64,000 nt of DNA from JADJTT01 sp049306275 (GCA_049306275.1 JBAQQB010000132.1:1-64000), one strand, 5' to 3'. Positions 9,086 to 18,705 are shown, counted from the stretch's first letter. Notes: generated by a model from the letters alone, not told the origin. Numbers and translations: made by a program.

Positions 9086-10744
9086 ATGAACCATAACAAC
9101 AAACAACGCCTCGAACTTACCTGGATCGGCAAAGGCCAGGAACCTAAACTCGAACCCCGCATCCTCGTCGAAGACAAGGAAAAATCATACGGCGACCCCA
9201 ACTCGCCCAATATGCTCATCCATGGCGATAACCTCCTGGCCCTCAAAGCACTCGAACAAGACTACGCCGGGAAAGTCAAATGTATCTATATCGACCCGCC
9301 CTATAACACCGGCAGCGCCTTCGAACACTACGACGATGGACTGGAACACTCGCAGTGGCTCAATCTGATGAGCCCCCGGCTGAAACTACTGAAAAACCTG
9401 CTAGCAGAAGATGGCTCGATTTGGATTTCGATTGATGATAATGAAGGGCATTATTTGAAGGTATTGTGTGATGAAGTTTTTGGGAGATCGAATTTTGTAG
9501 CAAATGTGATTTGGCAGAAGCGAACCTCCCCAGATAATCGCCTGAAGCTAGGCGCAGCACATGATCATATTTTGGTTTATGGTAAAACTCCATTTATCCA
9601 TCAAGGTTTTAATCAATTAGAAGTCAGCGAAGCACGTAAGAAGGATTTTAAAAATCCGGACAACGACCCCCGAGGCCCTTGGGCTTCAACTGATTGTACA
9701 GCTCAAGCAGGCCACGGCTCCCCAAGTCAGTTTTATAAATTAACTACACCGGCTGGGCGAGTTATTGAATTACCAAGTGACTTGTGCTGGCGGTATACAA
9801 AAGAGCGTATGGAGGAAGAAATCAAAGCTGGCCGAATTTGGTTTGGGAAGGATGGATTAGGCGTTCCAAGAAAAAAAACATACTTGTCAGAAATAATGGG
9901 ACAAAACGCATGGACTTGGTGGACAAATAAGGAGGTTGGTCATAATCAAGAAGCAAAAAAGGAAATAAAAGTTCTTTTTTCTGGTGAAAACACATTTGAC
10001 ACTCCAAAGCCTGAAAGATTATTAGAACGAATTATTCATTTAGCGACAAATCCAAACGATCTCATCCTCGACTCCTTCCTTGGCTCCGGCACCACCATTG
10101 CCGTGGCCCACAAAATGAATCGCCGCTGGATCGGCATCGAGTTGGGCGAACACGCCTACACCCATTGCCAGCCCCGCATGAAAAAAGTGGTCGACGGCCT
10201 CGACGAGGGCGGCATCACCAAATCGGCGGGTTGGGAAGGCGGAGGCGGCTTCAGGTTTTACGAGCTGGCCCCATCCCTGCTGCAAAAAGACTCCTTCGGC
10301 AACTGGGTGATCGACCCCGCCTACAACGCCGGCATGCTGGCCGCGGCCATGGCCAAACACGAGGGCTACAAATACCGGCCCGACGAGCAGTTGTTCTGGA
10401 AACAGGGGCAAAGCACCGAGAAAGACTACATTTTCACCACCACCCAATTCGTCACCGTCGAGCTCATCGACAAGATACGCGAGCAGATGCGGGAAGGCGA
10501 GAGCCTGCTCGTCTGCTGCAAGTCGTATCAGGAAGCCTGCGAGAGCAAGTATCCCTCCATCAACATCCGCAAGATACCCACCATGCTGCTGGGGCGCTGC
10601 GAGTTCGGCAAAGACGACTACAGCCTCCACATCATCAACATGCCGCGGGAAGAAGGCGAGGCGCCCTTCGAACCCGCCGCGCGCAAAGCCGCCCGGGAAG
10701 AGCGCCAGAAGCCCGGCGCCCAGCCTGAATTGTTTGACCTCTAA
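9086..10744 (+). CDS. mod: Type III restriction-modification methyltransferase (Mod), N6-adenine
   Basis: 552 residues with the motif order of beta-class amino-methyltransferases: DPPYNTG near residue 70 (catalytic motif IV), a target-recognition region in the middle, then FLGSGTT near residue 331 (SAM-binding motif I). It methylates adenine in one strand of a short target and sets specificity for the Res subunit, which begins 11 bp downstream. The central stretch, about 9400-10055, is strikingly AT-richer than the GC-rich flanks. It matches the target-recognition domain, so the specificity module appears to have been swapped by recombination. The C-terminal ~180 residues (GGFRFYELAPSLL onwards) are typical of Mod proteins paired with a Res helicase. 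Confidence 0.92.
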   Translation: MNHNNKQRLELTWIGKGQEPKLEPRILVEDKEKSYGDPNSPNMLIHGDNLLALKALEQDYAGKVKCIYIDPPYNTGSAFEHYDDGLEHSQWLNLMSPRLKLLKNLLAEDGSIWISIDDNEGHYLKVLCDEVFGRSNFVANVIWQKRTSPDNRLKLGAAHDHILVYGKTPFIHQGFNQLEVSEARKKDFKNPDNDPRGPWASTDCTAQAGHGSPSQFYKLTTPAGRVIELPSDLCWRYTKERMEEEIKAGRIWFGKDGLGVPRKKTYLSEIMGQNAWTWWTNKEVGHNQEAKKEIKVLFSGENTFDTPKPERLLERIIHLATNPNDLILDSFLGSGTTIAVAHKMNRRWIGIELGEHAYTHCQPRMKKVVDGLDEGGITKSAGWEGGGGFRFYELAPSLLQKDSFGNWVIDPAYNAGMLAAAMAKHEGYKYRPDEQLFWKQGQSTEKDYIFTTTQFVTVELIDKIREQMREGESLLVCCKSYQEACESKYPSINIRKIPTMLLGRCEFGKDDYSLHIINMPREEGEAPFEPAARKAAREERQKPGAQPELFDL

Positions 10745-10755
10745 CCCCATAGAAC

Positions 10756-13452
10756 ATGGACAAAACCGCCAACTACATCAGAAACCGCCTCAGCCTGCGT
10801 CCGCCCCAGGAAGAAAGCCTGCACATCCTCTCCGAGCTGGCGCAAGACCTGCGCCTCGCAAAGATCAACGGCGACGGCCACCTGCTGCAGACCGAGCTGG
10901 AGAAAGTGCACATGCGCTACCCCACCTGCGCCGATTTCGAGCGGGCATTTCCCTCGCTCTGCTTCGCCCTGGCCACCGGCGTGGGCAAAACCCGCCTGGC
11001 GGGCGCATTCGTGGCGTATCTCTACCTGGAGAAAGGCATCAAAAACTTCTTCGTATTGGCCCCCAACCTCACCATTTACAACAAGCTCATCGAAGACTTC
11101 GCCAGCCCCAGTCACCCCAAATACGTATTCCAGGGCCTCGGCGAATTCGTCAACCGCGCCCCCCGCATCATCACCGGCGACAACTACCGGGAGATCGCGC
11201 AGACCGCCCTGTTTGAGTCGGACCTGAAGATCAACGTGTTCAACATTTCCAAGATCAACGCCGAGACCCGGGCCGGCAGCACGCCCAGGATACGGGGCAT
11301 GATCGAATACCTCGGCGAGCCCTACTTTGACTACCTGGCCAGCCTCGACGACCTGGTGCTCATCATGGACGAGTCGCACCACTATCGCGCCAGCCGCGGC
11401 ATGGAAGTGCTCAACGAGCTCAACCCCGTGCTGGGCCTGGAGCTCACCGCCACGCCGCAGATTGAGCGGAGCACGAGCACGGTGAAGTTCAAAAACGTGG
11501 TGTACGAATACTCCCTGGCGCGGGCCATCCGCGACGGCTTCGTCAAGACCCCGGCGGTAGCCACCCGCAAAAATTTCGATCCCGGCCAATACACCGAAGA
11601 CGAGCTCGACCGCATCAAGCTCGAAGACGGCATCCGCCTGCACGAAGACACCAAGGTAGCGCTCGACATATTCGCCCGCGACAACAACCTGCCCGTGGTG
11701 AAGCCCTTCGTGCTCGTGGTGGCCAAAGACACCCCCCACGCCTCCCGGCTGAAGAACCTGATCCAGTCGTCCGCCTTCTTCGACGGCTACTACGCCGACA
11801 AGGTGATCGAGGTGCACTCCAACCAGAGCGGCTCGGAGAAAGACGAGAACATCGCCCAGCTCGTCTCGCTGGAAAACCCGCGCAATACGATCGAGATCGT
11901 CATCCACGTCAACATGCTCAAGGAAGGCTGGGACGTGACCAACCTCTACACCATCGTGCCCCTGCGCACCGCCACGTCCATGACCCTGCGCGAGCAGACC
12001 ATCGGGCGGGGCCTGCGCCTCCCCTACGGCAAGCGCACCGGCGACGAGAAAGTGGATCGGCTCACCATCGTGGCCCACGACAAGTTTCAGGAGATCGTGG
12101 ACGAAGCCAACAAGCCCGGTTCCATTATCCGCAAGGAAAACATCATCGAGATCGACGAGACTGAGCTGCGGCAGCGCAAGGAAGTGGTGACCGCCTCATC
12201 GCTCGTGGAAGAGCAGACGGCGGCCTACGAAAGGCAGCTCGATCAGCTGGCTACGCCGGAAGAGAAGGAAAAAGCCAGGGAGCAGCTGGAAGCCCGAAAA
12301 ACCCTGCTCAGCGTGCTCCCCGACATGGGAAAGACCGTGCAGAGCATCCATGACCTGTCGCGCGAAGACGCCAAAGCCATCGTCATCGGCAAGATACGGG
12401 AGCGGATTGCCGCCACCCCGCAACAGGCCTTGTTCGTAGAAGACCAACTGAAAGCCATCGAGCGGATCTACGACACCGTGGTGCAGGAGCTCAGCCGGCA
12501 GACCATCGAGATACCCCGCATCAGCATCGTGCCCGGCGAGGAGACCCGCCACGGGTTCCGCGACTTCGACCTCGACGCCAGCCGCATGAACTTCCAGCCC
12601 GGGTCGGAAGAGATCATGGTTTACACACTGCAAAGCGGCGCCATCGAGCTCATCGACGCCTCCGGCCAGAAGGTGCGATACGACAGCATGGAGAACATGA
12701 TCGTCAGCGAGCTCATCAACTACCCGGAGATCGACTACGACGGGCAGGCGGAGTTGCTGTTCCGGCTGGCCGGGCAGGCTGTCGCCCATTTCCGCAGCTA
12801 CCTCAGCGACGAGGAGAAAGTGGCCAATGTGATCCAGCACAACAAGCGCGTCATCGGCCGCTACATCTACGCCCAGTTGATGGAACGCTTCTACTACGAA
12901 GCCCCCGACTTCGAAGAGCCCGTCATCACCGTGCGGGCCTTCACGGAGATCAAGCCCCACAACTACACCAAGTACACCACCGACGTCATCCACGACCTGC
13001 GCGACACCATCGAGCCGACGAGCGACATACCGAAGAAGGTATTTACCGGATTCGGCAAAGCCTGCCACAGCCTGTACAAGTTCGACTCCAAGACCGAGAA
13101 AGACTTCGCCATCATCTGCGAGCAGGATGCGTACTGCCAGAAGTGGATGCGTCCGGCGCACGACCAGTTCAGCATCTACTACCGCCACAACTCCCGCCGC
13201 TACCAGCCCGACTTCGTGGTTGAGACGCCCGGCGGCATCTACCTGATCGAGACCAAAAAAGAAACCGACCTGGACAGCCAGGACGTGCAGGACAAGGCGC
13301 GCGCCGCGCAGGAGTACTGCCGGTATGCGACGGAGTTCACCGCCCGGCACGGCGGCAAGGCGTGGAAGTATGTGTTAGTGCCGCATGGGGTGGTGAAGGT
13401 GAATATGGGGGTGAGGGAGTTGGTGGAGAGGTATGGTGATTATCGGCAATAA
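10756..13452 (+). CDS. res: Type III restriction enzyme Res subunit (helicase-nuclease)
   Basis: 898 residues. Walker A ATGVGKT lies at 73-79 and the DESH box near 205. The second lobe has TIGRGLRLPYG near 414. A C-terminal PD-(D/E)XK nuclease carries QPDFVVE near 817 and YLIETKKE near 831. It works with Mod as a motor and cuts DNA when unmethylated sites are met. The gene is uniformly GC-rich and intact, with no internal stop. It follows mod after 11 bp, and its stop overlaps the next start (TAATG at 13450-13454), so gajA is translationally coupled to it. That links a type III system directly to Gabija in one transcript. Confidence 0.93.
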   Translation: MDKTANYIRNRLSLRPPQEESLHILSELAQDLRLAKINGDGHLLQTELEKVHMRYPTCADFERAFPSLCFALATGVGKTRLAGAFVAYLYLEKGIKNFFVLAPNLTIYNKLIEDFASPSHPKYVFQGLGEFVNRAPRIITGDNYREIAQTALFESDLKINVFNISKINAETRAGSTPRIRGMIEYLGEPYFDYLASLDDLVLIMDESHHYRASRGMEVLNELNPVLGLELTATPQIERSTSTVKFKNVVYEYSLARAIRDGFVKTPAVATRKNFDPGQYTEDELDRIKLEDGIRLHEDTKVALDIFARDNNLPVVKPFVLVVAKDTPHASRLKNLIQSSAFFDGYYADKVIEVHSNQSGSEKDENIAQLVSLENPRNTIEIVIHVNMLKEGWDVTNLYTIVPLRTATSMTLREQTIGRGLRLPYGKRTGDEKVDRLTIVAHDKFQEIVDEANKPGSIIRKENIIEIDETELRQRKEVVTASSLVEEQTAAYERQLDQLATPEEKEKAREQLEARKTLLSVLPDMGKTVQSIHDLSREDAKAIVIGKIRERIAATPQQALFVEDQLKAIERIYDTVVQELSRQTIEIPRISIVPGEETRHGFRDFDLDASRMNFQPGSEEIMVYTLQSGAIELIDASGQKVRYDSMENMIVSELINYPEIDYDGQAELLFRLAGQAVAHFRSYLSDEEKVANVIQHNKRVIGRYIYAQLMERFYYEAPDFEEPVITVRAFTEIKPHNYTKYTTDVIHDLRDTIEPTSDIPKKVFTGFGKACHSLYKFDSKTEKDFAIICEQDAYCQKWMRPAHDQFSIYYRHNSRRYQPDFVVETPGGIYLIETKKETDLDSQDVQDKARAAQEYCRYATEFTARHGGKAWKYVLVPHGVVKVNMGVRELVERYGDYRQ

Positions 13453-15290
13453 TGGCTAATTTTACCAGTATGAGCATTTTGATCGACAAAATCCGGGTAA
13501 AAAATTTTCGCGCTTTGCACGATGTGGAAGTCGAGCTAAAGCCCATTACCCTGCTGGTTGGGGCGAACAATGCCGGAAAAACCACCCTGCTCAGGGCCCT
13601 AAACACGGTGCTGGGAGTTAACCGGTCGTTGTTAAACAAAGACGACCTGTTCATTGATAAAGACGGTAGGACTCTGGAGGACACCATCGTGATAGATATC
13701 CGCATTGTTCCCACCGGCGCCGACGGAGCAAGGATAGACAATTTTCCCATTCAGTGGAATGGTATTTTGGGTGGTGCAGAAATCCAGACTGACAGTGCAG
13801 AAAAAGAGTTCCTGGCTTTTCGAGCCAAATACAAATTTGACAGAGAAGATACACCCACTGCCACCTATGAACTGCTAAACAATTGGGAGAGACAGACCGT
13901 ATCCGGTGAATTCAACCGAATCCGCCAGATCCGTGAAAGCCTGAAGATGTACCTCATAGATGCCCAACGTGACCTGCACCAGGACCTGAATCTTCGCACT
14001 TCATTTTTTGGCCGCTTGGCAGCCCAGTTAGAAAACGATTATGACGCCGAAGATTTAGAAAAGCTAAAAGATCTCATTGCTACACTCAATGCCACCGCAG
14101 TGAGCAATTCTCCGGTGTTGTCGCATCTGAAAGAAGCCTTGAGCCTGCTGAATAAAGCCACTCAAACCCGGGGAGAAGGCGTCAGCATCAACCCTATTCC
14201 CAGGAATATCCGGGACCTCCACAAAGGCATGAAGGTAGATTTTCAGGACAATGGTTCCGATACATTTAGCATGGAGTATCATGGCATGGGAACACGTAGC
14301 TGGGCTTCCATACTCACCGCCGCTGCTTTTGTGGATTGGGATATGAGGCGAACAGAGGAAAAGATTCGCTCCGGAGACCCGAGCGTCCCCATGTTCCCCA
14401 TCATCGCCCTAGAAGAGCCAGAAGCCCATTTGCACCCCAACGCTCAACGAACGCTTTACGGCCAGCTCAAGGGGTTTAAGGGGCAGAAGATTATCAGCAC
14501 ACACTCGCCATATATTGCGGGGCAAGCAGAGTTGGATGAGCTGAGACACTTTTTCAAGGGAGAAGATAAGGCGGAGGTAGTATCGTTAGAAATAACAAAT
14601 TTGAATCAAGACGAACGACGGAGGTTGAAACGGGAAGTGATGCTATCTAATGGGGAGCTTCTCTTTTCAAAAGTAATAGTTTTGTTTGAAGGGGAAACAG
14701 AAAGCCAATGTCTGCCAATTTTTGCAAAAGAATTTTGGGGTGCATATCCTTTTGAGATGGGAATAACTTTTGTTGCAGTCAAAGGCAATAATTATCGTCC
14801 TTTTATACTTGCAGCACAGAATCTCAATATTCCTTGGTTTATTTTTAGTGATTACGACAAACAGAATGTAAAAAGGGGAGTCGACAATGCTTTAAGAGAG
14901 ATTGGATACACCAATCCAGAGTCAACCAATTACGGCAACGTTATCAAACTTAACAGCTCCATAGAGCAGTATCTTATTGGCCAAGGATATCAGAATGAAT
15001 TGAAGACAGGTGTTAACAATTGGCATCTAACCAACACTGATGAATCCACACCTGAACAACAGATAAAAGCGGGGCAAACAAGAGTAAATGGCTTGAGCGA
15101 CGACGATCTTTTAAGGGAAATTTCATCGGATAATGGAAAAGTCCGATATCCCACTTTTTGGGCAATAGAAATTTCCAGAATAGGGGATGCTACTCGAAGA
15201 ATTCCCCAACAGATCAGGGAACTCTTCGAAAAAATCTCTGAAAAAATAAATCCGCCAAAACCGGAAGCCGATGAAACAAGTACTCTCTGA
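13452..15290 (+). CDS. gajA: Gabija GajA: OLD-family ATPase / TOPRIM endonuclease
   Basis: 612 residues. The N-terminal ABC-type ATPase has Walker A GANNAGKTT (about 37-45), the signature region and Walker B FPIIALEEPEAHLHP followed by the STHSPYIAG switch. The C-terminal TOPRIM domain starts at VIVLFEGETE and contains WFIFSDYD, giving the E and D-x-D metal ligands. GajA is the sequence-specific nicking endonuclease of Gabija and forms a large complex with GajB. The gajB start overlaps the gajA 3' end by 20 bp, the usual arrangement. The start at 13452 is coupled to the res stop; MSILIDKIRV at 13470 is an alternative. The sequence turns AT-richer from about 14560, at the TOPRIM half, hinting at mosaic origin. 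Confidence 0.9.
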   Translation: MANFTSMSILIDKIRVKNFRALHDVEVELKPITLLVGANNAGKTTLLRALNTVLGVNRSLLNKDDLFIDKDGRTLEDTIVIDIRIVPTGADGARIDNFPIQWNGILGGAEIQTDSAEKEFLAFRAKYKFDREDTPTATYELLNNWERQTVSGEFNRIRQIRESLKMYLIDAQRDLHQDLNLRTSFFGRLAAQLENDYDAEDLEKLKDLIATLNATAVSNSPVLSHLKEALSLLNKATQTRGEGVSINPIPRNIRDLHKGMKVDFQDNGSDTFSMEYHGMGTRSWASILTAAAFVDWDMRRTEEKIRSGDPSVPMFPIIALEEPEAHLHPNAQRTLYGQLKGFKGQKIISTHSPYIAGQAELDELRHFFKGEDKAEVVSLEITNLNQDERRRLKREVMLSNGELLFSKVIVLFEGETESQCLPIFAKEFWGAYPFEMGITFVAVKGNNYRPFILAAQNLNIPWFIFSDYDKQNVKRGVDNALREIGYTNPESTNYGNVIKLNSSIEQYLIGQGYQNELKTGVNNWHLTNTDESTPEQQIKAGQTRVNGLSDDDLLREISSDNGKVRYPTFWAIEISRIGDATRRIPQQIRELFEKISEKINPPKPEADETSTL

Positions 15291-17211
15291 CGAACAAAAG
15301 GCCATCGCGTTTCACAACGACTGCGAAGGCGCAATGGTCGTAGAAGCGGCGGCAGGTAGCGGCAAGACCCGTATCCTGACAGAACGGGTTCGCTATTTGC
15401 TCACAGAGAAGAAAGACAAGTTCTTTTCTGTCCTATGCCTGACTTTCACCAACAAGGCCGCCGAGGAGATGAAACAGCGGCTCGAAGGCACGCCGAATCT
15501 GAAGGAGCGGGCTTTTATAGGAACCTTTCACGAGTTTTGTCTCGAAAAAATCATGCGCCACCGCTACCATGAAATCGGACTTTCGGCATTACCCCACATC
15601 TTCGATGAAAATGACCAAAAGAAAATCATCGAGGAAGTTTTATACAGTAATGAAAGTTTGAAAAGTATCTATGAATTTCCCGATATTCCTTCGCACAAGG
15701 AGCGGGCTAACAAGCAGCGTGAACGCCTGGCAAAATGCGCAAACTTTATCAGCGAAGCCAAGCGAAAACTCACCATTGTCCCAGAGTTTGAAACAGCCTG
15801 GAAGAACTGGGGGGAATTGAACACTTATCTCTACCGGGAATACAACAGGCGGTTAATCAGCCAGAACGCGATGGACTATGATGACATCCTGCTGTATGCC
15901 TACCAGATTATCACCGGGCGTCCATCCACAGCCTCCATATTCCGCCGCACCTACCAGTACATCCTCGTCGATGAGGCCCAGGACATGAACTATGCCCAAT
16001 ACCAGGTCATCAGAGCCATCTGCGGGGAGGAACATCGCAATGTAATGATGGTTGGCGACCCCAAACAGGCCATATACGGATTCAATGGATCGAGCGCCAA
16101 ATTCATGCAGGACTACTTTGTGCAAGATTTTCAAGCCGCAAAGCGGGAGATTAGATACAACTACCGCTCATCCCAGAGGGTGTTAGAACTCGCACAAAAC
16201 ATACAACCCAATGGCGGGATCGGCACGAACTATTATCAAGGAGTCAGTGAAATACATTCCTTTGAGAATGAAGCCGCAGAAGCCGAATGGATCATTCAAA
16301 CGATAAAATTCTGGATCTCTGAAGGCAAATATCATGAGGCGGGGAAGGAAGAGGCTGAATCCATTGGATTGCGGAACATCGCTGTTCTTGCGCGCAACAA
16401 GTTTGTATTCAGCGCGCTCATGGAACAATTGGATAAAGATAATTCTCTTAAGGGGCGTTATTATCTGAGAAAGGGCATAGAACGCTTCGAACCTGAATCC
16501 GCACTCGTCAAGGTATTTGACCTAGGCCTCCGGCTGCTGGTCAATCCCGCGGATGTCCTCCATTATCGCCAATTAGTATATGAACTGGGGCTGTTCAACC
16601 TGCCGCCAACAACCGATTCCAAAGCAATTCTGGCAAATCTGGATCAGTTCGATTCGCCGGTATTAACAAAACCAAACCTCCGGCTATTGACCGAACTTTG
16701 GTCAAAACTGGAGCGCAACCCCAAGTGGTTGGGGGGGGCGATTGGGGAATTGCAGAACCAGCTTCGGGACCGGAGTTTTCTTCGCGAAGAGGCTGAGTAC
16801 CCAAAAGTTGATTTTGACTTAAAAGAATTAAGCAAGTATTGGGGGACTTTTGCCCGCAAGGAAGCTTCCGAAAACCACAACCTTTCCAACTTCCGCTATT
16901 TTCTCGCATTAAACGGCTCCAGGGAGAACAAGGAAGAGTTGCTCCTGGCATCCGTACACATGGTCAAAGGCCTGGAATTTGACATCGTATTCCTCATCGG
17001 TATGTGTGACGGCGTTTTCCCCGATTTCAGGGCAAACAATGAGCAGTCGATCAAGGAAGAAAGGAACAACGCATATGTTGCGGTCACACGGGCCAGGAGG
17101 TGTATCTATATAACCTGGCCTCAAGTCAGGATGATGCCATGGGGGGCACCAAAGGTCCAGAAACCATCCCGATTTATTAAAGGACTCCCACTGAGCATCG
17201 CCGTATTTTGA
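15271..17211 (+). CDS. gajB: Gabija GajB: UvrD/PcrA-like superfamily 1 helicase
   Basis: 646 residues. Motif I is AAAGSGKTRILTERV (about 25-39). Motif II is DEAQDMNYAQYQ, followed by VGDPKQAIYGFNG. Motif V lies in SVHMVKGLEFDIVFLIG and motif VI in AYVAVTRARR. GajB is thought to sense phage-induced DNA ends or nucleotide changes and to activate GajA. It overlaps gajA by 20 bp, which supports a Gabija assignment over a generic UvrD. The protein is longer than the roughly 500-residue GajB I remember from Bacillus, with extra material between the two helicase halves (about 320-540). It is the last gene of the packed run; nothing on the same strand follows until 18825. Confidence 0.88.
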   Translation: MKQVLSDEQKAIAFHNDCEGAMVVEAAAGSGKTRILTERVRYLLTEKKDKFFSVLCLTFTNKAAEEMKQRLEGTPNLKERAFIGTFHEFCLEKIMRHRYHEIGLSALPHIFDENDQKKIIEEVLYSNESLKSIYEFPDIPSHKERANKQRERLAKCANFISEAKRKLTIVPEFETAWKNWGELNTYLYREYNRRLISQNAMDYDDILLYAYQIITGRPSTASIFRRTYQYILVDEAQDMNYAQYQVIRAICGEEHRNVMMVGDPKQAIYGFNGSSAKFMQDYFVQDFQAAKREIRYNYRSSQRVLELAQNIQPNGGIGTNYYQGVSEIHSFENEAAEAEWIIQTIKFWISEGKYHEAGKEEAESIGLRNIAVLARNKFVFSALMEQLDKDNSLKGRYYLRKGIERFEPESALVKVFDLGLRLLVNPADVLHYRQLVYELGLFNLPPTTDSKAILANLDQFDSPVLTKPNLRLLTELWSKLERNPKWLGGAIGELQNQLRDRSFLREEAEYPKVDFDLKELSKYWGTFARKEASENHNLSNFRYFLALNGSRENKEELLLASVHMVKGLEFDIVFLIGMCDGVFPDFRANNEQSIKEERNNAYVAVTRARRCIYITWPQVRMMPWGAPKVQKPSRFIKGLPLSIAVF

Positions 17212-17301
17212 CGACAAAATTTAACCCATGCCCAAGTAGACACAGAATTTTCACAAGAGTTAAGAAAGTTTTGAAAAGATAAGAAGATGAGTGATTATTG
17301 C

Positions 17302-18036
17302 TTACCCTGCACTTTTGGCACCTACACGGCTAATTTCCTTTTCTTTGCTTCTTATTTTCGCACGCAATTCATATAATCTGGATAACTTTTCATTCAATTT
17401 TTGCTCATACACCTCCTTGTTTTCAGAAGTTTTTCCTTTTTTGAAACTTTGAAAAATTTCGGATTCCACACTAGTAACCGACTTTGTCACCTTGACCATG
17501 GCACTTTTCATCTTTTTTAGCTCATCCTCCATCTCCGTTCGTAGTTCTCTGATAAGATATTGGAATTCCTCCTTCGAAACTGGTGGGTTGCGAAGTGTAA
17601 TTCCCTCTAAAAAAATGTAGTTTTCCTCTAGCAACTCTTCTTGAGTGAATTTATAAATCTTATCGTCTGAAAAGACTTCATCGTCATATTTTCCAAATCT
17701 ATAGTACAATGCCTTTTTATCCAAAATCAACATACTATATGGAACCACCGCCGGAATAAAAAAAAGTTTGAAGCTTTCACAAGACTCGAACATCTTAAAA
17801 AGATGCCTAATTGTAGAAGGTGCAAGGATTTTTAGTATGCTTTTTATCAGCTCACGCCTATTCTGGTTGTCAGCAAACTCTTTTGGTAATTGAAATATGC
17901 GAGCATACAGAATAGGCCTCCCCTTTATACTTTCTTCAATCGCTTTTAAATACCTGGGGTATTTATCCCTGAAATTAACCCCCATCCCTGGTGTTGAATA
18001 ATCTAAAACAAAAATCGAATTCGAAATAAATTCCAA
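17302..18036 (-). CDS. Uncharacterised protein, probably the C-terminal part of a slippage-linked membrane protein
   Basis: 244 residues if started at the TTG at 18036; no ATG is available. The frame stays open upstream through an in-frame stretch (NSNFGEINGLIGD) to a run of ten A residues. There it would join the 47-residue membrane ORF if one base were gained or the ribosome slipped by -1. I do not recognise the domain. Visible features are YPRYLKAIEES, a short hydrophobic patch (FKLFFIPAVVPYSMLILD) and a long charged coiled-coil tail (about 160-240, many K/E/R residues). It is strongly AT-rich compared with Gabija upstream and the HNH gene downstream. Because it sits in a defence island with a membrane partner, a defence effector role is possible, but that is inference. 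Confidence 0.6.
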   Translation of the reverse strand: MEFISNSIFVLDYSTPGMGVNFRDKYPRYLKAIEESIKGRPILYARIFQLPKEFADNQNRRELIKSILKILAPSTIRHLFKMFESCESFKLFFIPAVVPYSMLILDKKALYYRFGKYDDEVFSDDKIYKFTQEELLEENYIFLEGITLRNPPVSKEEFQYLIRELRTEMEDELKKMKSAMVKVTKSVTSVESEIFQSFKKGKTSENKEVYEQKLNEKLSRLYELRAKIRSKEKEISRVGAKSAG

Positions 18037-18053
18037 ATCACCAATTAATCCAT

Positions 18054-18197
18054 TTATTTCACCGAAGTTAGAATTTTTTTTTTATCCGAATCGCTATTAC
18101 TATTAACATTAATCGCTAAATCCTTATGAAGTAGATAAAGAAGGCGGATTAAAAGACTAAACATGCCAATAAAAAATATTACAAATACCAGAATCAT
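18054..18197 (-). CDS. Small membrane ORF, 47 residues, in front of the 244-residue ORF
   Basis: Its ATG overlaps the stop of the upstream 161-residue gene (ATGA at 18194-18197), a strong sign of translational coupling. One hydrophobic segment (MILVFVIFFIGMFSLLIRLL) is followed by a polar linker rich in N, S and D (VNSNSDSDKKK). The lysines are encoded by A10 (18074-18083 on the plus strand as T10). In the zero frame it ends at TAA 18054-18056; in the -1 frame it continues into the 244-residue ORF. It is therefore either a real small membrane protein or the anchor of a larger fused protein of about 310 residues. Confidence 0.6.
   Translation of the reverse strand: MILVFVIFFIGMFSLLIRLLYLLHKDLAINVNSNSDSDKKKILTSVK
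18074..18083 (-). promoter_or_regulatory. A10 slippery tract joining two reading frames
   Basis: Ten consecutive A residues on the coding (minus) strand read as AAA-AAA-AAA-A. A -1 ribosomal shift, or one extra A from transcriptional slippage or replication error, would fuse the membrane ORF to the downstream ORF with no stop between them. Confidence 0.55.
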
Positions 18198-18679
18198 GGC
18201 TGCGTGTGGTTTTGAAAAAATTGTTTTTCTTTATGAAACAAGTATGCCTTAAGAGAGACAGAGAATATTATTGAAAAAATTAGAGAAACAACCGTTGCCG
18301 CCTGAACAAAATCACCATTTGTAAGCCCTAAGGATAATGTACTCGCACGAATAACAACCAAAAAAAACATCATCTCATATACAACAAAGATAGATCCAAG
18401 ACCAAAAGCAAAAGAAAAAATACTTCGATTAAGTTCAAATCTATTTGAAAAAAAACCGAAATCGATTAAAACAGATCCCACAATTCCTATAGAAATAATA
18501 TTAACTCCTCCATCTTTAAAAATCCAATCGAATTCACTTACTCCTCCTTGCGTACTAATCAAGTCATTAAACACTAAATACACTAGCTGAAGAGAGCCAA
18601 TTACCAATACAAATACCCCCCAAAGGCTACCTTGCGACAAACTCGCTATCCATTGAAGTAGGGCTTTTATAACATTCAT
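18194..18679 (-). CDS. Uncharacterised membrane protein, about four transmembrane segments
   Basis: 161 residues, AT-rich. Hydrophobic segments lie at about 17-38 (LWGVFVLVIGSLQLVYLVF), 58-76, 86-110 (FSFAFGLGSIFVVYEMMFFL) and 125-148. The tail is short, charged and cytoplasmic. No family is recognised. It is the first gene of a minus-strand module, with its own TAnnTTTG promoter at 18713-18706, and it is coupled by an ATGA overlap to the small membrane ORF. Membrane proteins of this size paired with a soluble sensor are common in abortive-infection systems, and the setting between Gabija and an HNH restriction gene fits that. The function itself is unknown. Confidence 0.7.
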   Translation of the reverse strand: MNVIKALLQWIASLSQGSLWGVFVLVIGSLQLVYLVFNDLISTQGGVSEFDWIFKDGGVNIISIGIVGSVLIDFGFFSNRFELNRSIFSFAFGLGSIFVVYEMMFFLVVIRASTLSLGLTNGDFVQAATVVSLIFSIIFSVSLKAYLFHKEKQFFQNHTQP

Positions 18680-18705
18680 GACATTATAAGAAGTTTAAAG
18701 GTGCT

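Noticed and set aside
4029..17211. DISARM or BREX system
   Set aside because: No DrmA/DrmB, PglX, PglZ or BrxC-like proteins; the genes fit type III Mod/Res plus Gabija better.
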